A stretch of 64,000 nucleotides of DNA, from assembly GCF_051020985.1 (NCBI RefSeq), contig NC_134999.1:10602001-10666000 (forward strand). The letters are read 5' to 3'. This DNA comes from Nomia melanderi. Its lineage: Eukaryota > Arthropoda > Insecta > Hymenoptera > Halictidae. The notes under the pieces were generated by a model. The model made no database searches and was not told the origin of the DNA. It saw only the letters and a program-made list of their open reading frames with translations. The first letter of the stretch is position 1; the number at the start of each line of letters is the position of its first letter. Below are positions 49,101-61,341 of this stretch, piece after piece. The position numbers and the translations under genes are program-made.

Positions 49101-52100
49101 CGAACGATTATCATCAACGAAGCCTGACAGTAGGGTGACGCTACGAGTTTGCTGATAACAGTTCATGAGATCTCCTGCAGATGGCACGGTTCGCGAGTCC
49201 CAAATCGTGACAAGTAGGGTTGGGTCTAGTCAGATCGGACCCAAGAACCAAGAGGGGGAGAGAGAGAGAAAAGAATAAGGAGGGAAGAGATAGTACTGCT
49301 CGGTTCTCCTCCGCGAAGCCTCAATTTCTGAAAAGCATAGGCTCAGCGGCGAGTGAATTGCACGTGTCGAATGCTAATGCGTGCCGGCACCTGCGCGCCC
49401 CGCCAATAACAACTGAACAAGGCGAAAGGCAGTTATTCATGAACCGCAGCCGCGTGATCGAGAGGGACAGGAGGGGTTGGGCAGAGGGAAAAGAGGAACG
49501 CCGGTGTATGCGGGCGCTGATTAACGACGCCGGAGACGAGGGCTGTTGCAGTCTGGCGACACGCAGAGCTCCGCGTTAAAAAGGAGATACCCGAAGAGAA
49601 CCGACCACTTGACGGCCTACCAATCTCGCCGTCGCGAATAATACGCGCGGGCATCGCGATCCGCAACTCCAGACCCGCGCCGAGTCCCAGTTGCGGCGCA
49701 TTGGGCCTTAATCCATTCGTTACGCCAGAGTTGCTCCTGCACGCCGCCTTTGCAAAGAACAGTCGAGGTTTCAGGAGCCACCAGCATAAACGTTATCGGA
49801 GTAAAACATAACGCGAAGGAAATGTCTCTAGATACCGGGTCATTTTATTATTTACTTGTTCACTTACTTGTTCGCCGGTTAGATTAGCAAATAGAATTCT
49901 GCCAGCAGAAATGTGTGTTAAAATTGTTTCTAATCGAAGAACGATAGTAGCAGGCCACTGATTATCGACAGCTACTCTAATCAGCGCCAATTTAGCACGA
50001 CCACCGAAACCAATGCTTCTCCTCTAGTACCAGTCAGTCTTGAATCTGCATATCTCTATGCAAATACGAATTTTTCAGGATAGTTGTCTTTTTCAACGAT
50101 AAAGTATAATGAAATCGGAGACTGCCGCTTTCCATCGCGGACCTCATCTGACTGCGCGGAGATAACGCAAAAATCGATGAAAGTCTGAGTAAGCTTCATA
50201 TTTTATTATCTCATCTATTCATCGATATCTGCGACGCGCGTCGGAAAAATCGGGAACGCGTCGTTGTCTCATTACCGTGAACACGTTAGGTGGGCGTAAC
50301 GAGAGGACAGCCCGGCGAAATTACGACAACACGCCTATTTATACCTCTCCTCTATCGGTTTCACCGTACGACGATGGTTAGGGGAAAGAGGCGAAAGACG
50401 CTCGTGTAGATAGATTGAACCGTGTTAATTTCACGATAAAATTGCTGTGTCGACTCGTTTCATTATCTCCTGTTTAGCGCCTACTCCTCCGGCTCTAACA
50501 ACCCTTGCGTCGTCCATCGCGGTGACTGATTACAATCTTTATAGCGGCCGGTCTCGGTGTGTTCGCGTGAGCATTTCTGTATTCGCGCGTGTGCCCAACC
50601 GCGTAAGCTCGTCGCGAGCGTTCGTTACACTGTTCCCGGTCGCGATATAAAGCGATATCGTGCAATTATCCCCACTGATATACCGGTCTGGTACAATTGT
50701 AATTGGTATTTTCGACTCGCGCGCGGTTATTAGCATTGCCTTTGTGGCCCGAGTCCTTTAATGAAATTGTCTTGCTGATTGTCTGCGCACCTGACTTCCG
50801 CGAATCGTTGGCAAATTACAAAAAAATTACCCGGTGCGTCGCATAACGCGTTAAACATTTTTTTCTCTCGCATGTTCGCGATTCTCTGGGATCCTATTTC
50901 GTGGCGGATTGAACATTCAACTTTATTTCGGTAGTTACATATTTCATTGACATATATGTATTATATTTATCGATATTCTGACAATTATATCGTGTGCAAA
51001 TACTTGTTTGATCTATGAGATCGTGCAACGGAGATTCCGTTTACGTGCCACGATCTTCTTCAGACGGAATAAGTTACCCATTGTAATGATAAAAATGTCG
51101 AAGGACAACCGTTGGAGAAAAGAATGGATGACGGTCAAGGGTTCGACCCGCAAGTGAACGAGCGCGCAGGGAACCACGACGCCAGCCAAACGCAATAATT
51201 ACGCGTGGATCTGGGCCCCCCTCTTCGCCGTTGGCGTGCCCGTTATGTCGTTATCCCATTTATTATAACGATCAGGAGCCACCACGGACCGGATTCCACG
51301 CCTGTTTTCTCGCTGGGCGAACGCAAATTGCCCGGCACTGAATCGGCCGGCGCGTTGATGTCTTGATACGGAATGCGCGATCGTTAATCGAGTACGGAAC
51401 CTAGCTGGTGTCGGCCAGCCGTCGACGTAATGCCACGTCTCGCCCCCGGGAACGCTGAACGCCGCGTCATTTAATTAAAAAAGGAAAGGAAAAATAGCCG
51501 GCCGGCGGATCAGCTGGCGCACAGTATCCAGTGGTGATTTTCTCCGGGGATCTTTCGAACAGATAATGCAACTACGATCTATGCGGCCTGTTCTGGTATA
51601 ATTGACCGTTGAAAATGAATTTATACGAGGTATTCCGATGTTTAGGATTTCATAAGAATTTCTTCTGTTCAGGGTTTATGGATGATCGAGGATAGAGAAA
51701 AATACGTTTTACGAGGCGTTATGTCTTCGTCGAAAGGAAATTCTAATCACTCTTTGTCGGCAATAGATATTCAATGCCAAGATATAATACCAGATTCGAT
51801 AATATGCTGTTTTTATATTGTTTATACCGGACGACGATTAAATATTTCGTGGCGAGCAGCTCGCGTGAAAGAATACGAAGTAGGCGTTTTTTCAATGTAA
51901 TTGGAAGTCAGCGGCGGACATGTAAATTCATTTCAGGCGAAAAGGGACGTGTGAATGAGTCGTCGCGGGGTCCACCCCTTTGCCGCCCCTACCGGCTGGA
52001 ATCTGCCACAGAATTTCCGCGCGATCGTTACCACAGAGGCATCCCCGAGGGAAATTTGCAGGAGTGCGTGCCGAATGTGGTCATGCCAAACGATCCCGTA

Positions 52101-54460
52101 ATGTCTGCTAGAGACCGAGCCCTTTTCCGAAGATGACACCTGCATGTTATGTTCAACGATGAGCCTTACATCTTCAAGACAAATTTATTTCGAAAATTTT
52201 CTCTGGACTAAATTCAACCCCAAATAAACGTTCACGTACCCTCGAAGTGAATTATCAGAGATGTTCTTGTTAAACCTTGACGACAGGCACTGATACAGAT
52301 ATGATAAAAGACTATTGATTTTATTCGAAAATACTGAAAAAAATTGAGTTTAGATGAAATATACACTACTCAATTATCGCTGTTCCACATTTCCCAACCT
52401 AAATTGATCAAACGTTCAACCTTAAATTCCAGGACTAAACATTAATCTTCAGTTGAAATTTAGAAATCTGCATGTTAGTAGAAATAAGGCTATTCTTGTT
52501 ATGCCAACGAACTCGGTTAACTACAAATAATTGCATAAACTTAGAAAAGATAAGAAACTAGGAATCTCGGCAATTATTTTAAAAAATACTTCCTGCCTCG
52601 AGGCAAGAGTGAACTCGTCACGCGAGATATTTTTATTAAAAAATCGGCACGTTTACTGACCGAAGATGAAAAAGAGCAAAGATGTCCCTGAACGTTCCAG
52701 ATAGATCCTCAGTTTCCATTCGCAGTGAGAATCGGGCCGAGGCAAGGTGGTGCATCAATGGCGCGTGCAATACGCTCGCGAGTGCAGGACACGTTCGTGC
52801 GCGGAACACGAATCGGATCGGTGTTCGTTGCTCGGTGAACAGCAAAATGGCCCCCGACCCCGGTCGAAGCTCACACGCACGACACCTCGGCGCGCACGCG
52901 ATTCCGCAATGAGGCCGCGCGCGTCTGCGTGACGCGACTGAGCCGTGGGACGAGCGCCGAAAAAAAAGAACAGGAGAAACGAGTCGACTAACCACGAAAC
53001 AACTCTTCTTTTTGCTTTTTTCTCCCCCCCTCCTGCCCGGAAAAACTGACCGTTGTCGCTTGCTCCTGTTTCAGCCAATCTTTTTGTCTTATATAAAAGG
53101 GAATGAGTCGTTGAAAATCGAATCGGGTCAAGATAGGAGTCATTAATTGTCATTTTAGAACTAATAAAGGCTTGAGGATCATTTAGATGACGGATTGGGA
53201 AAATTTATTTTATATTACAGGAATTATTTCACTGCAGGATGAATCTTAAACTTTCAGAGATTTCTTTTTCGTATATTTTGCAAGTGAAAATAAATATTCC
53301 GAATACTGCTTAAAGAAGAGAAACTAAAGGAGCTACATATATTGTTTAAGTAAAATTTATACTTTCTGCTTGAGTCTTAAACATCTTCCAACTCCTATTT
53401 ATCTTGCCGTTAAATGCAACCCTTCCTTTCGGGTAAATCCATCAACCAGCAGCTTAAACATCTCCTAGATCACCATGTTAGACAGTTTCCACGAGAAAGC
53501 GTGCGATCATTGGAGAAAAGTAGAAGAAATCCACGGACGGTAAACTGTTATTTCGCGTAACAGCCGGTCTTTCTGTCCGCCGAGTCAACGCTGTCGCGAC
53601 GAACAGAAAGAAGTTGTCATAGATTCTCTCCCCCGTGGTCACGAGTATTCGGACGAATGTAGCCTGAATCGATTTCCATCGATGAAGAGAAATAGGGGAA
53701 AAATCGGGACCGGAAACCGACGGGCTAAAATGTCCGGTAATGGAATACTAAGCGACATGTCAGCAGTGACGAGTCGCCGTCGATGAACGCGAAGCGTCGT
53801 AACTGCGTGTGTGCGCTTGCACGTTAAACGAAAAAAAAGCGAAAAACGGGTGGAAAAAAAACAAATCACAGTCGGACCGAGTCAGCACGAGAGCAACTGC
53901 AGAGGGGGGAGAAGTGGTGAGCGTGCAATTTCCCACGTACACGGACGCACGTGCCGGACACTGGATAATTAAAGCTGCGAGGCACGTTTGATCGGGTTTC
54001 AGCTCGATTCGTTCGGCCGCGCCGCTGATTGTTTCCCGTTTTAATTTTCGGGAAATTGGAAAAAAAAGGAACGCGCGCCAGTCGACGCGCGTCCAGGAAA
54101 TGAACATTAAAACTGATTTTACGGGGGAGGCTCGAAATGGAAAGCCCCGCCGCGTTCCTCCGGCAATATTTTAATCTCGCGTTTTTCCGACGGAAAAAAT
54201 ATCAATATTTATGTTTTCACTTTTTTCCACCGGCTCTCGTCGAAATAACAGAATTTTCTGTTCCGCGGACCTCAATTGTATCTCGTAATCGCGGCGACGA
54301 CTTCGAGACATTTAACAATCGGATTTATTGACCTGGCTCGATTCGGTTTCCAAAGAAATGAAATCGATCGTTACCGTTACGCTAACGGTTTTTTATAACT
54401 CAATCTGGAATCCGATAGATACCTTATTGGATCGGACGAATCTGTATTCGCGAGTTGAGC

Positions 54461-54502
54461 GGATCGTCCCATAAAAATCGCGATTTTTATGAGGATCGAT
54501 CC
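54461..54502. repeat. Palindrome with 22-bp perfect core
   Basis: 54470-54491 reads CATAAAAATCG followed by its exact reverse complement, with no spacer. Outside it, GGATCGTC on the left pairs imperfectly with the GGATCGATCC segment on the right, so the inverted repeat extends to about 42 bp. Confidence 0.85.
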
Positions 54503-54821
54503 ATAATTAGAACGGGAGCTGTGCGTAATTAAACGATCTTTGTAATTTTTTGGTGTGCCGTGTATTTTTGAGTTTTCCGATACGCGAGCAGAATTTCTAC
54601 GGTGATTACGTTAACCAGTTCGACCGAACAGTTTTCTGCCGGGGGTAGTAACCAGATTACCTTCCAGTTTTTCCAGTACTTATTTGAGCTGGTCAATACC
54701 CGGTCAAACCCGGGAATACCGAGTTGATTAGCGTTCAGGAATAAATTAGGATCAGGCCAGAAAATCTAGGAACGATTAGCGGGGAAACGAAACAGGATCC
54801 GCGGGCGACAGGGACGGAGAG

Positions 54822-54895
54822 ACGAATGGAGAGAGAGAGAGAAGGAGAGGGCGCGAGAGAGACGAGGAAAAGAGAGAGAGAAAGAGTGAGATATC
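54822..54895. repeat. GAGA low-complexity tract
   Basis: GAGAGAGAGAGAAGGAGAGG / GAGAGAGAGAAAGAGTGAG on the plus strand. It contains many GAGAG words and has no coding meaning. Confidence 0.85.
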
Positions 54896-56865
54896 GACGC
54901 CGGGCGTCGAGAGGCTGTCAAGGCGCGCGCTTTTGTCGAAGCACTCGAAACGAGGAGTCGCTGGATCTTCTTTATGCAACGAGCTGGTCGATCTGGGTGA
55001 AAGGACGAATGCCTGGCCGCTTTTCGGCGGCGCGGATTAAACGGCGAGATCAAGCATCCTTGATAAAGCCGGCTCGAGTGCCGCGGAGAACGGCTAAATC
55101 GAGGGAAAAACCGGCGACGCGACCCGGACGACGTTCGGCGCTGTCGAATCTCTTCAGGCGTTTGTTGCCATTCGCCACGGGCCACGCTAAATTTTCGCCA
55201 TTCCGAGATGCGAATTTTAGAATAGTTGATCTTACCGAAAGAGTTCCCCTTCGAAAATTAAACAGCTTTCCCTGAACCTCTTGTGCCCTCTGAAAGGGAT
55301 CAAGATGATAGTGACAGGCTGAAATATGGAGGCTGTTTGACAAATACTTGTATGAATGAGGTAGTACTGTGAGAATTCATTTTTTTTTAGAAGATGCAAT
55401 GTAAACATTTTCCTTGGAATAGAGCGATGTATATCAAGATGCATGGACGAAGGGTTGATAGTCTAAAATTAACAGACTCTTCTTAATGTGCTTTCTACCG
55501 TCATTCATTTGAAGAATCCTCATATGTTAAGCATATACAAAATTCTATGATATGTAGACAATATAACAAAATGAATTTTGCTCTCTAAAATAACATTTTA
55601 AAGTAAATTTTTCAATATCTCTGAAATCACATGCCCCCACATCGAAGATGTTCAAGTAAGCAAACAAAGGGACGAAAATTGCTATGGCTGTTAGGGGACA
55701 GTTTTCACCGTGTTTTTGACGAAGAATTGACCGAGAGCAGATCCATTAATCCCGGAAACCGTCCCGACCCAAAGCCAGTCACTTTCAGCGAGATTCCCAC
55801 GCACCGCGCTCCTCAAAAAGGTAAATTCTTCCTAACGCGCGCGCGCGCGTCCCGTCGAAACGGGAGCAACAGGACCCAGAGAGGCCATAGTTCCCCGCTT
55901 TTCCCGTGTTTGCTGACCACCCAGTGGTCCTTTAGCCGGTGTTTGCTCGTGTGTCAGGGGCCTCGAGACGCACTCGAGGAAGCCGTCTCGAAGGACTCGG
56001 CGAGTCGAGTGTCTCATTTTTGTTTGCCGTCTCGGGATTTTCCCGACAAAGGGACTGACCCGACAACCCCGGATTAGAGATCCATTCTACTCCCCCGAAC
56101 GGATTCCGTTGTTTGCGCTAATTTCGCTGTCTCTACGCGAACACTGGAGAGGAAATTAGTGGGACGAGAAGTCAAGTCGGGATCTACCCGGGCTTGTTTT
56201 CTCAGGCCTTTCTTTCGAGTGTCTTAAAATTAACTTCTTAAGGGTAGCTTCGGTTAGTTAAAGGAGCCTTGCTATTGACAGTAGCGATCAGGTCTAAGTG
56301 AATCACTCTACCCTGTTTTTCTGCGTAGAAGGCTGTCCAATTAAACGCAATTCCCAAGATGTCGATGAAAAATATTCAAACTCCGAAGAAAGGATCAACA
56401 GAGCGTAACATATCCCCGACCGCAACCCCTCGGAATCAGCCCCATTGGGTTTTGAAAAAAAGAGGCGATCCAGCTGAGAAGCGCAACGATCCTGGCCATC
56501 TTATCTCACGCTCCACATCCCGCGGACCAAAGTGTCTCCGCATTATCCCTCCGTAATCCCCGTCTTTCCCGAATCTGGAAAGGGTTGAGCCGTCCGTGGT
56601 GGACCGGCTACGCGGTATTAGCCTTATTCGAGAGGTTGCCAAGGATATTTTCTGGACTCGTGCACAAACTGGATCTCCTCTGGTGGGAAGCTGTCCCGGC
56701 GGATCGGAGGTGAACCGTGGCTAACATCGTGGAGACGTTACCTTTCGACCGGTGGTTCCCCTTCAACCCCATCCGGGGCCCGCCGCCCTCCTTGTCAGCA
56801 AAGAAAAGGGGACGACTGGTGGCGCACCGCGCGATATACGCAGCCAATGTGCAGTAGGATAGAGA

Positions 56866-57150
56866 GGGGGGGGGGGGGGGCTAACAAGAAGAGGTAGAAG
56901 AAGAAGAAGAGGAAGAAGAAGAAGGAGGAGAAGAAAAAGTAAGAAGAAGAAGACGAAGAAGACGAAGAAGAAGGAGAAGAGGAAGGAGAAGAAGGAAAAG
57001 AAGAAGAAGAAGAAGAAGAAGAAGACGAAGAAGGAGGAGAGGTAGGAGAAGAAGGAAAAGAAAAAGAAGAAGAGTAAGAAGAAGAAGAAGGAGCAGAAGG
57101 AAAAGAAGGAGAAGAAGACGCAGAAGAAGAAGACGAAGGCTACGAGGAAG
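56866..57150. repeat. Poly-G run followed by a long GAA/GAAGGA repeat
   Basis: Fifteen consecutive G at 56866-56880, then after CTAACAA about 265 bp of GAAGAA, GAAGGAGAA and GAAGACGAA triplets on the plus strand. The Phe/Leu/Ser-rich minus-strand frame through it is an artefact. In the omb pre-mRNA this would be a UUC/CUUCC-rich run ending in a C run, about 1.4 kb downstream of exon b. Confidence 0.95.
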
Positions 57151-58592
57151 AAAAAGGCTGCCGGTAACAAAGGTCGGGCTGTGCCAGCCATTGACATCGC
57201 TCTGGGCCCCGGCTGTTCAGGAGAGGACTAGATTTCACGAGCCAGCGATGCAAGATCCTTCAAAGGACGCCGACACGGGCTGCCGCAAAAAGGATTCGCA
57301 AAAAAAATGAGAGTGGGGGAAGCTGTGACAGGGGGTGGGGGAGACTGCTGAAAGAGCCAGGCTTCTTTGCGAGACGCCTGGCTTCCGCAGGACCCTCTTC
57401 TTCTCAGTGAAAAGGTGAGACGGGGGCTAATAGAAGTACCATGGGTCTCATGGAGGCAGCGGGGGACGGCAACAAAGTTCACGGGGGCCGCTGCAACTAC
57501 TTGACGGCGAAATCCATCGCGATAATTTAATCCCCGGATTAGCTCGCCGGTTCGGAATCCTCGCGGAAATTCGATCATGAACCTCCCATCCCTCTGTTTC
57601 AAAGACCAAAACGACGGAATCCTTCTGTTTCGCGTCGCGTACCTTCGCGGAGGAAGCACGGACCCCGCGTTTCCGGTCCTTTCGCACGACCCTTTTGCCA
57701 CGCCGCATCGCTTACGTGTGGGAGCAGATTTCCGGGACAGGTTTAAGCTACTGGCATTTATCGGTTTCTCGATTCTGTATCTGGGAAACCATGGTGAGAT
57801 GAATGATTGCTTCTACTTGTACTTTTGGGGTGATAATTAATTAATTTATCTTGGGACACACAAGGAAATTGGTAATAGTGAAACTTGTTTAATTCAAAAT
57901 TCATCATTAAACTCCAAAACATTGTACAGATTCATATTTTCGTACAATTGTATAGGAAAATGAATTTTAGTCAAAAATTTCAATTTTAATAATTGCTGAT
58001 TTCAGTGGATGGAACATTCAACTAACTTGATCTTTCATACATATTTAAGACTTTTATATACCATGACTGCATAAGAGACTGCAGTCAATTTGTAATAGTG
58101 TCATTAACCTTCTTTCGTCTAATAGATCTTAACAAAATACGGTTCAGTCGATATATTAAAGTGTTAAAGACGAGACTATTGACGCACATGAGTAAATACG
58201 ATCGTATAAATTCCGTTCATTTATTTTTCGAGAAAATGGAATTCCGATCTCAATAATAATATATAGGAAGAGTAATCATGATGCTTTTAATTCCTCAAGA
58301 GAACCCAACCCCCTATTAATAGACAGGTATCTAGGTGAGCGCAGTTAACGCTTCCGTATACCGTAAGATTACATCGAAGTGCATCGCGAGATAATCGTCG
58401 ACCCAAAAAGGGGTCTGGTGTCTCGTCATCGTCGCGGACGTCGGAGAGAACCGCTAACGAGCTTTTAATCGGCCGATCGTTAGGGGTCGTAAGCTGGGCG
58501 AAAGTTAGGCGATTAATTGCGAGTCTTGGAGCTCCGACTTAGTAGCTAAGTAAGTAAGTAATTGTTTGGTTGGCGGTACGTACAATACTTAC

Positions 58593-58746
58593 AAAGTCGT
58601 GCTTGTCGCTGATGTTGTTAGTGAGTTTGAGTTTGTGGAAGCTCACGACCTTCTGCATCCATTGCTCACCAGTGCTCGGTGAGTCCGGATGGATGTACAT
58701 TCTCTTCGGCATTTCCGGGTCGGCTTTCCCCGCCACCATCCACCTG
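58593..58746 (-). CDS. omb: omb T-box exon b (154 nt)
   Basis: One base completes the Ser codon from the previous exon, followed by 51 codons. The peptide begins R-W-M-V-A-G-K-A-D-P-E-M-P-K-R, continues I-H-P-D-S-P-S-T-G-E-Q-W-M-Q and V-S-F-H-K-L-K-L-T-N-N-I-S, and ends D-K-H-D-F. The stretch is diagnostic for the Tbx2/3 subfamily and forms the core of the DNA-binding T-box. The acceptor is GAGCAG|CAGGTGG and the donor TTT|GTAAGTA, so the exon ends in phase 0. One residue is odd: Asp-50 of the exon peptide replaces the Gly normally found in D-K-H-G-F, a position that is Gly in most T-box proteins I can recall. The donor opens the 49.1-kb intron. In human TBX3 the same intron position carries the optional exon 2a (recalled knowledge). 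Confidence 0.97.
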
Positions 58747-59215
58747 CTGCTCGGCAAACATATTCAGAATGTGGTTAGACATTATCAACAATATCGGATC
58801 GGTTAGATAGAATAGGGAATTCGCGTTCAGTAGTTGGTACTTTCAAAGACAAAGATTTAGGAACTTTAAAGACATTATTAGAAATAAGTACGTTCAATTG
58901 TAACTTGTAAAATGCAGATAGCACTATAACACAAGACCATAAACAAAAACTTCAAATGCACCATGAACTATGTTCCAAATCGTACAGCAAGAAGTTAATA
59001 TTTTGATAAAGAAAATGTAGCAAATATATCCAGTAATTTTCCAGCAAAGACAAAATTTCAATCGAGAAGGATCGCGGAATCTCAGCTGAAGCTTCTCGGC
59101 GACCGGCCGATCTCTCTAAGCACCGGCTACCGCGATTGTTGTCTTTTAAGGGGAGGCGTGTCTAACCGTTCGCGCAGTCTGATCGTCGCAGGTGGGTCAA
59201 ACGACCGAAGGAAGA

Positions 59216-59236
59216 GGAACTCGTTCGACGAGTTCC
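59216..59236. repeat. Perfect hairpin, 9-bp arms
   Basis: GGAACTCGT, loop TCG, ACGAGTTCC, in the 2.6-kb intron. The GAA/TTC spacing also loosely resembles a heat-shock element, which I do not regard as good evidence. Confidence 0.8.
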
Positions 59237-60978
59237 AAAGTGGCTGCGGTCGCGTGATGTAATCACGTTCATTGTGGTCTCTGCGTTTCGATGTGCAGTC
59301 CCTGTCGTTCCTATCCGTCTGTTCGCGGAAAAGAAATCGTGCATGACGTCGATCGTTCGAGACGTTCGATCAGTCAAACAATAGTCTATAACTTAAGAGA
59401 TGAAAAATCGGAAGAACTTTTCTCTTCATCTATTACGAGCTTACAATTTGTTTTCTTCTGATACTGAACTGTTAAACCTTTAATATTGAGAAGTCGGTCG
59501 ACTGAAAAGTAAATCAGCATTCTGCTTGCATTTTGTACAGTTTCCATAAAAGAGGAGAGGCATCATTGAGCGTATTCCAGCGACAATGGGGCGAGCAAGA
59601 AACATAATTCGCGGAAGGACCTAAATATTTCGCTCGAATTACGGGAAACGCGAGGACAAGAACGATTCCGCATTTGCAAAAAGCAATCGGACGCCAAGCG
59701 GCACGGAATAGAATCCCGTTTCATTCATTCGCGTGGGAATCATACGCGCGGGTCCGGCGCGGATTCGCCATTTACGCAGGCGAATCGCTTAAGGAGCCGG
59801 ATGATCGCTGACACGTTTCCGCGGATTCCGCCGCTTTGTCTGGAAGTCGGCGGGCGAATTTCCTCGACAGCTTTCCCGGGAGGGCAATTATGTTCCGTTT
59901 AACACCCTCGCGACGCGTCGGAACGCGCACCATCGCTGCTTCCGGTGAAGAAGCCGACGAAAAAACCGGGACAGCAAAACGTTAAACGCGGCTGATTGTC
60001 CGCCGATGCGCCGTGAGAACGCGTGTCTGAATTCCCCCCGTCTCGAGAATCCTCGAGATGTTCCGGGAAACCTTGATGACGGTTAAATGACTGATGGAAC
60101 ACACGGTACACCGTACAGAACAGATTTTTCATGGCGTCGAGCCTTCAAACGGATGTTGAAGAGCCTGCCATTATATTTTTAATACTTCTACCGTCTTGAA
60201 ATTCTCGGAATATGAAAACACCTTTAGTGGAACCGAGTGTTTTATACTCCTTTCATATTTAGGGGACTTTGCGAAAGGAGGAGTTTAAAATTAAATTTTT
60301 CATATCTCCCCAAAAGAATGTAGAAACTAGTAGCACATTGAGAAAAGAAGTGTATAATCATTACGACGTTAACCGCTAGATACTTTGAATTCAGAAGAAA
60401 TTCGATACAGGAAACTATTTCAAGTAATTGGGAGATACGCTGAAAGCGTCGAACGTGTTATAATTTTTACGCATAAATATCTGCACGGTGAAAGCAAGAA
60501 GTGAAGTTATAAACCCCGAAAACGCGATAATCACGCCTGTCAGGACGGTCGAGCGTGTAATTTCGGTGCGAGTAATTTTTACTCCTCAAAACAGCGAGCT
60601 CGCTAATTCGCCACGCAAGTGTCACTATAATCAGACTTTTCGAACGTGATCGTTTTCGGAATATAAATCTTCGCCAGAGAAAGTCGTAGCTCCGAATTAC
60701 AGGCTCCGTCGTGAACGATAAGAAGCTTCGTCGTTTGCAACTCGTAATTTCGAAGTATAAATTTATCCCAGGGCGCGGCAGATAGGTGGAAAGTTTAACG
60801 CGAATAATCAAGATTTCGCTGTACCCGCCAGACCTTCCGCCGGGTAAACGCGAAACGTGCCGAAAGAAAAGAAGGCAGAACGCGGGAAGCAGTTAATTTC
60901 GTTAAGTTAAATAAAACCCAATTTAATCGCAACATTATGTCGACTTCCAACGACTTTCACTGGACACCAATTCTCACT

Positions 60979-61022
60979 TCATCATCATCATCATCATCAT
61001 CATCACGGCCATCATCATCATC
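60979..61022. repeat. (ATC)n microsatellite
   Basis: About 14 ATC units interrupted once by ACGGCC, in the intron between exons a and b. Confidence 0.95.
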
Positions 61023-61341
61023 GCCGACGTCCGCCCAGATCGTGCAAAAAAAGGTGGGGAATTCATCTCCGCGTGCTCATCGCAGAAAGTGCCAACAACA
61101 CCAGAGCAAGCGCGCACGAAGGTATCGAATAATCAGATAATTGCATTAATTTCCGTGTTCTGAGAGAGACGTGGCGTCGTCCCTCCTGCGGTACGAAACC
61201 GCTCTCTGGCGTTTCGACGGAACACGGGCTCTCTCCTGGTAGCACCCGCGATTCGTGGAACGGCCCGGATCGTTAACGCAGCCTGACCGTGACAATTAGA
61301 CCTTTATGAGGTCTTGTACACACGTACACGCTGAGGCTTAC

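Larger units (their letters stand above)
9446..58592 (-). other. omb: Giant intron between exons b and c (49,147 bp)
   Basis: The limits are set by the GTAAGTA donor after exon b and the TTCCAG acceptor before exon c. The two exons join in phase 0 and rebuild the contiguous T-box, so the intron is real as long as the assembly is correct. No nested protein gene, transposase, reverse transcriptase, tRNA or known microRNA could be supported inside it. The size, and the near absence of transposon genes, resemble introns of developmental regulators that hold enhancers. That is an inference. I also looked for recursive splice sites (pyrimidine tract, CAG, then GTAAG on the minus strand) and saw no convincing one. 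Confidence 0.9.
46501..58592. other. Intronic block up to the exon b donor
   Basis: AT-rich pockets are at 46560-47130, 47950-48400, 48690-49020, 49840-50110, 50900-51010, 51600-51900, 52150-52640, 53090-53420, 55330-55640 and 57830-58330. GC-rich CpG-dense DNA is at 47270-47900, 51180-51560, 52640-53060, 54780-55200 and 56560-57740. Simple repeats are at 54822-54895 and 56866-57150, a 22-bp palindrome at 54470-54491, a short CG alternation at 55835-55850 and a TAAG repeat at 58546-58561 just below the exon b donor. No gene was recognised. Confidence 0.7.
58747..61341 (-). other. omb: Intron between exons a and b (2.6 kb)
   Basis: This intron splits the codon for the Ser of the F-H-N-S-R-W motif. 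It starts AG|GTAAGC and ends GCCGAGCAG|C. It contains an AT-rich half (58800-59080, 60170-60480), a 21-bp hairpin at 59216-59236 and a TCA/ATC microsatellite at 60979-61022. No other gene was seen. Confidence 0.93.

Noticed and set aside
51139..51150. tRNA B-box-like GGGTTCGACCCG
   Set aside because: No A box or cloverleaf could be drawn upstream.
56763..57197. 144-residue Phe/Leu-rich frame on the minus strand
   Set aside because: This is a translation of the GAA repeat. Not a membrane protein.
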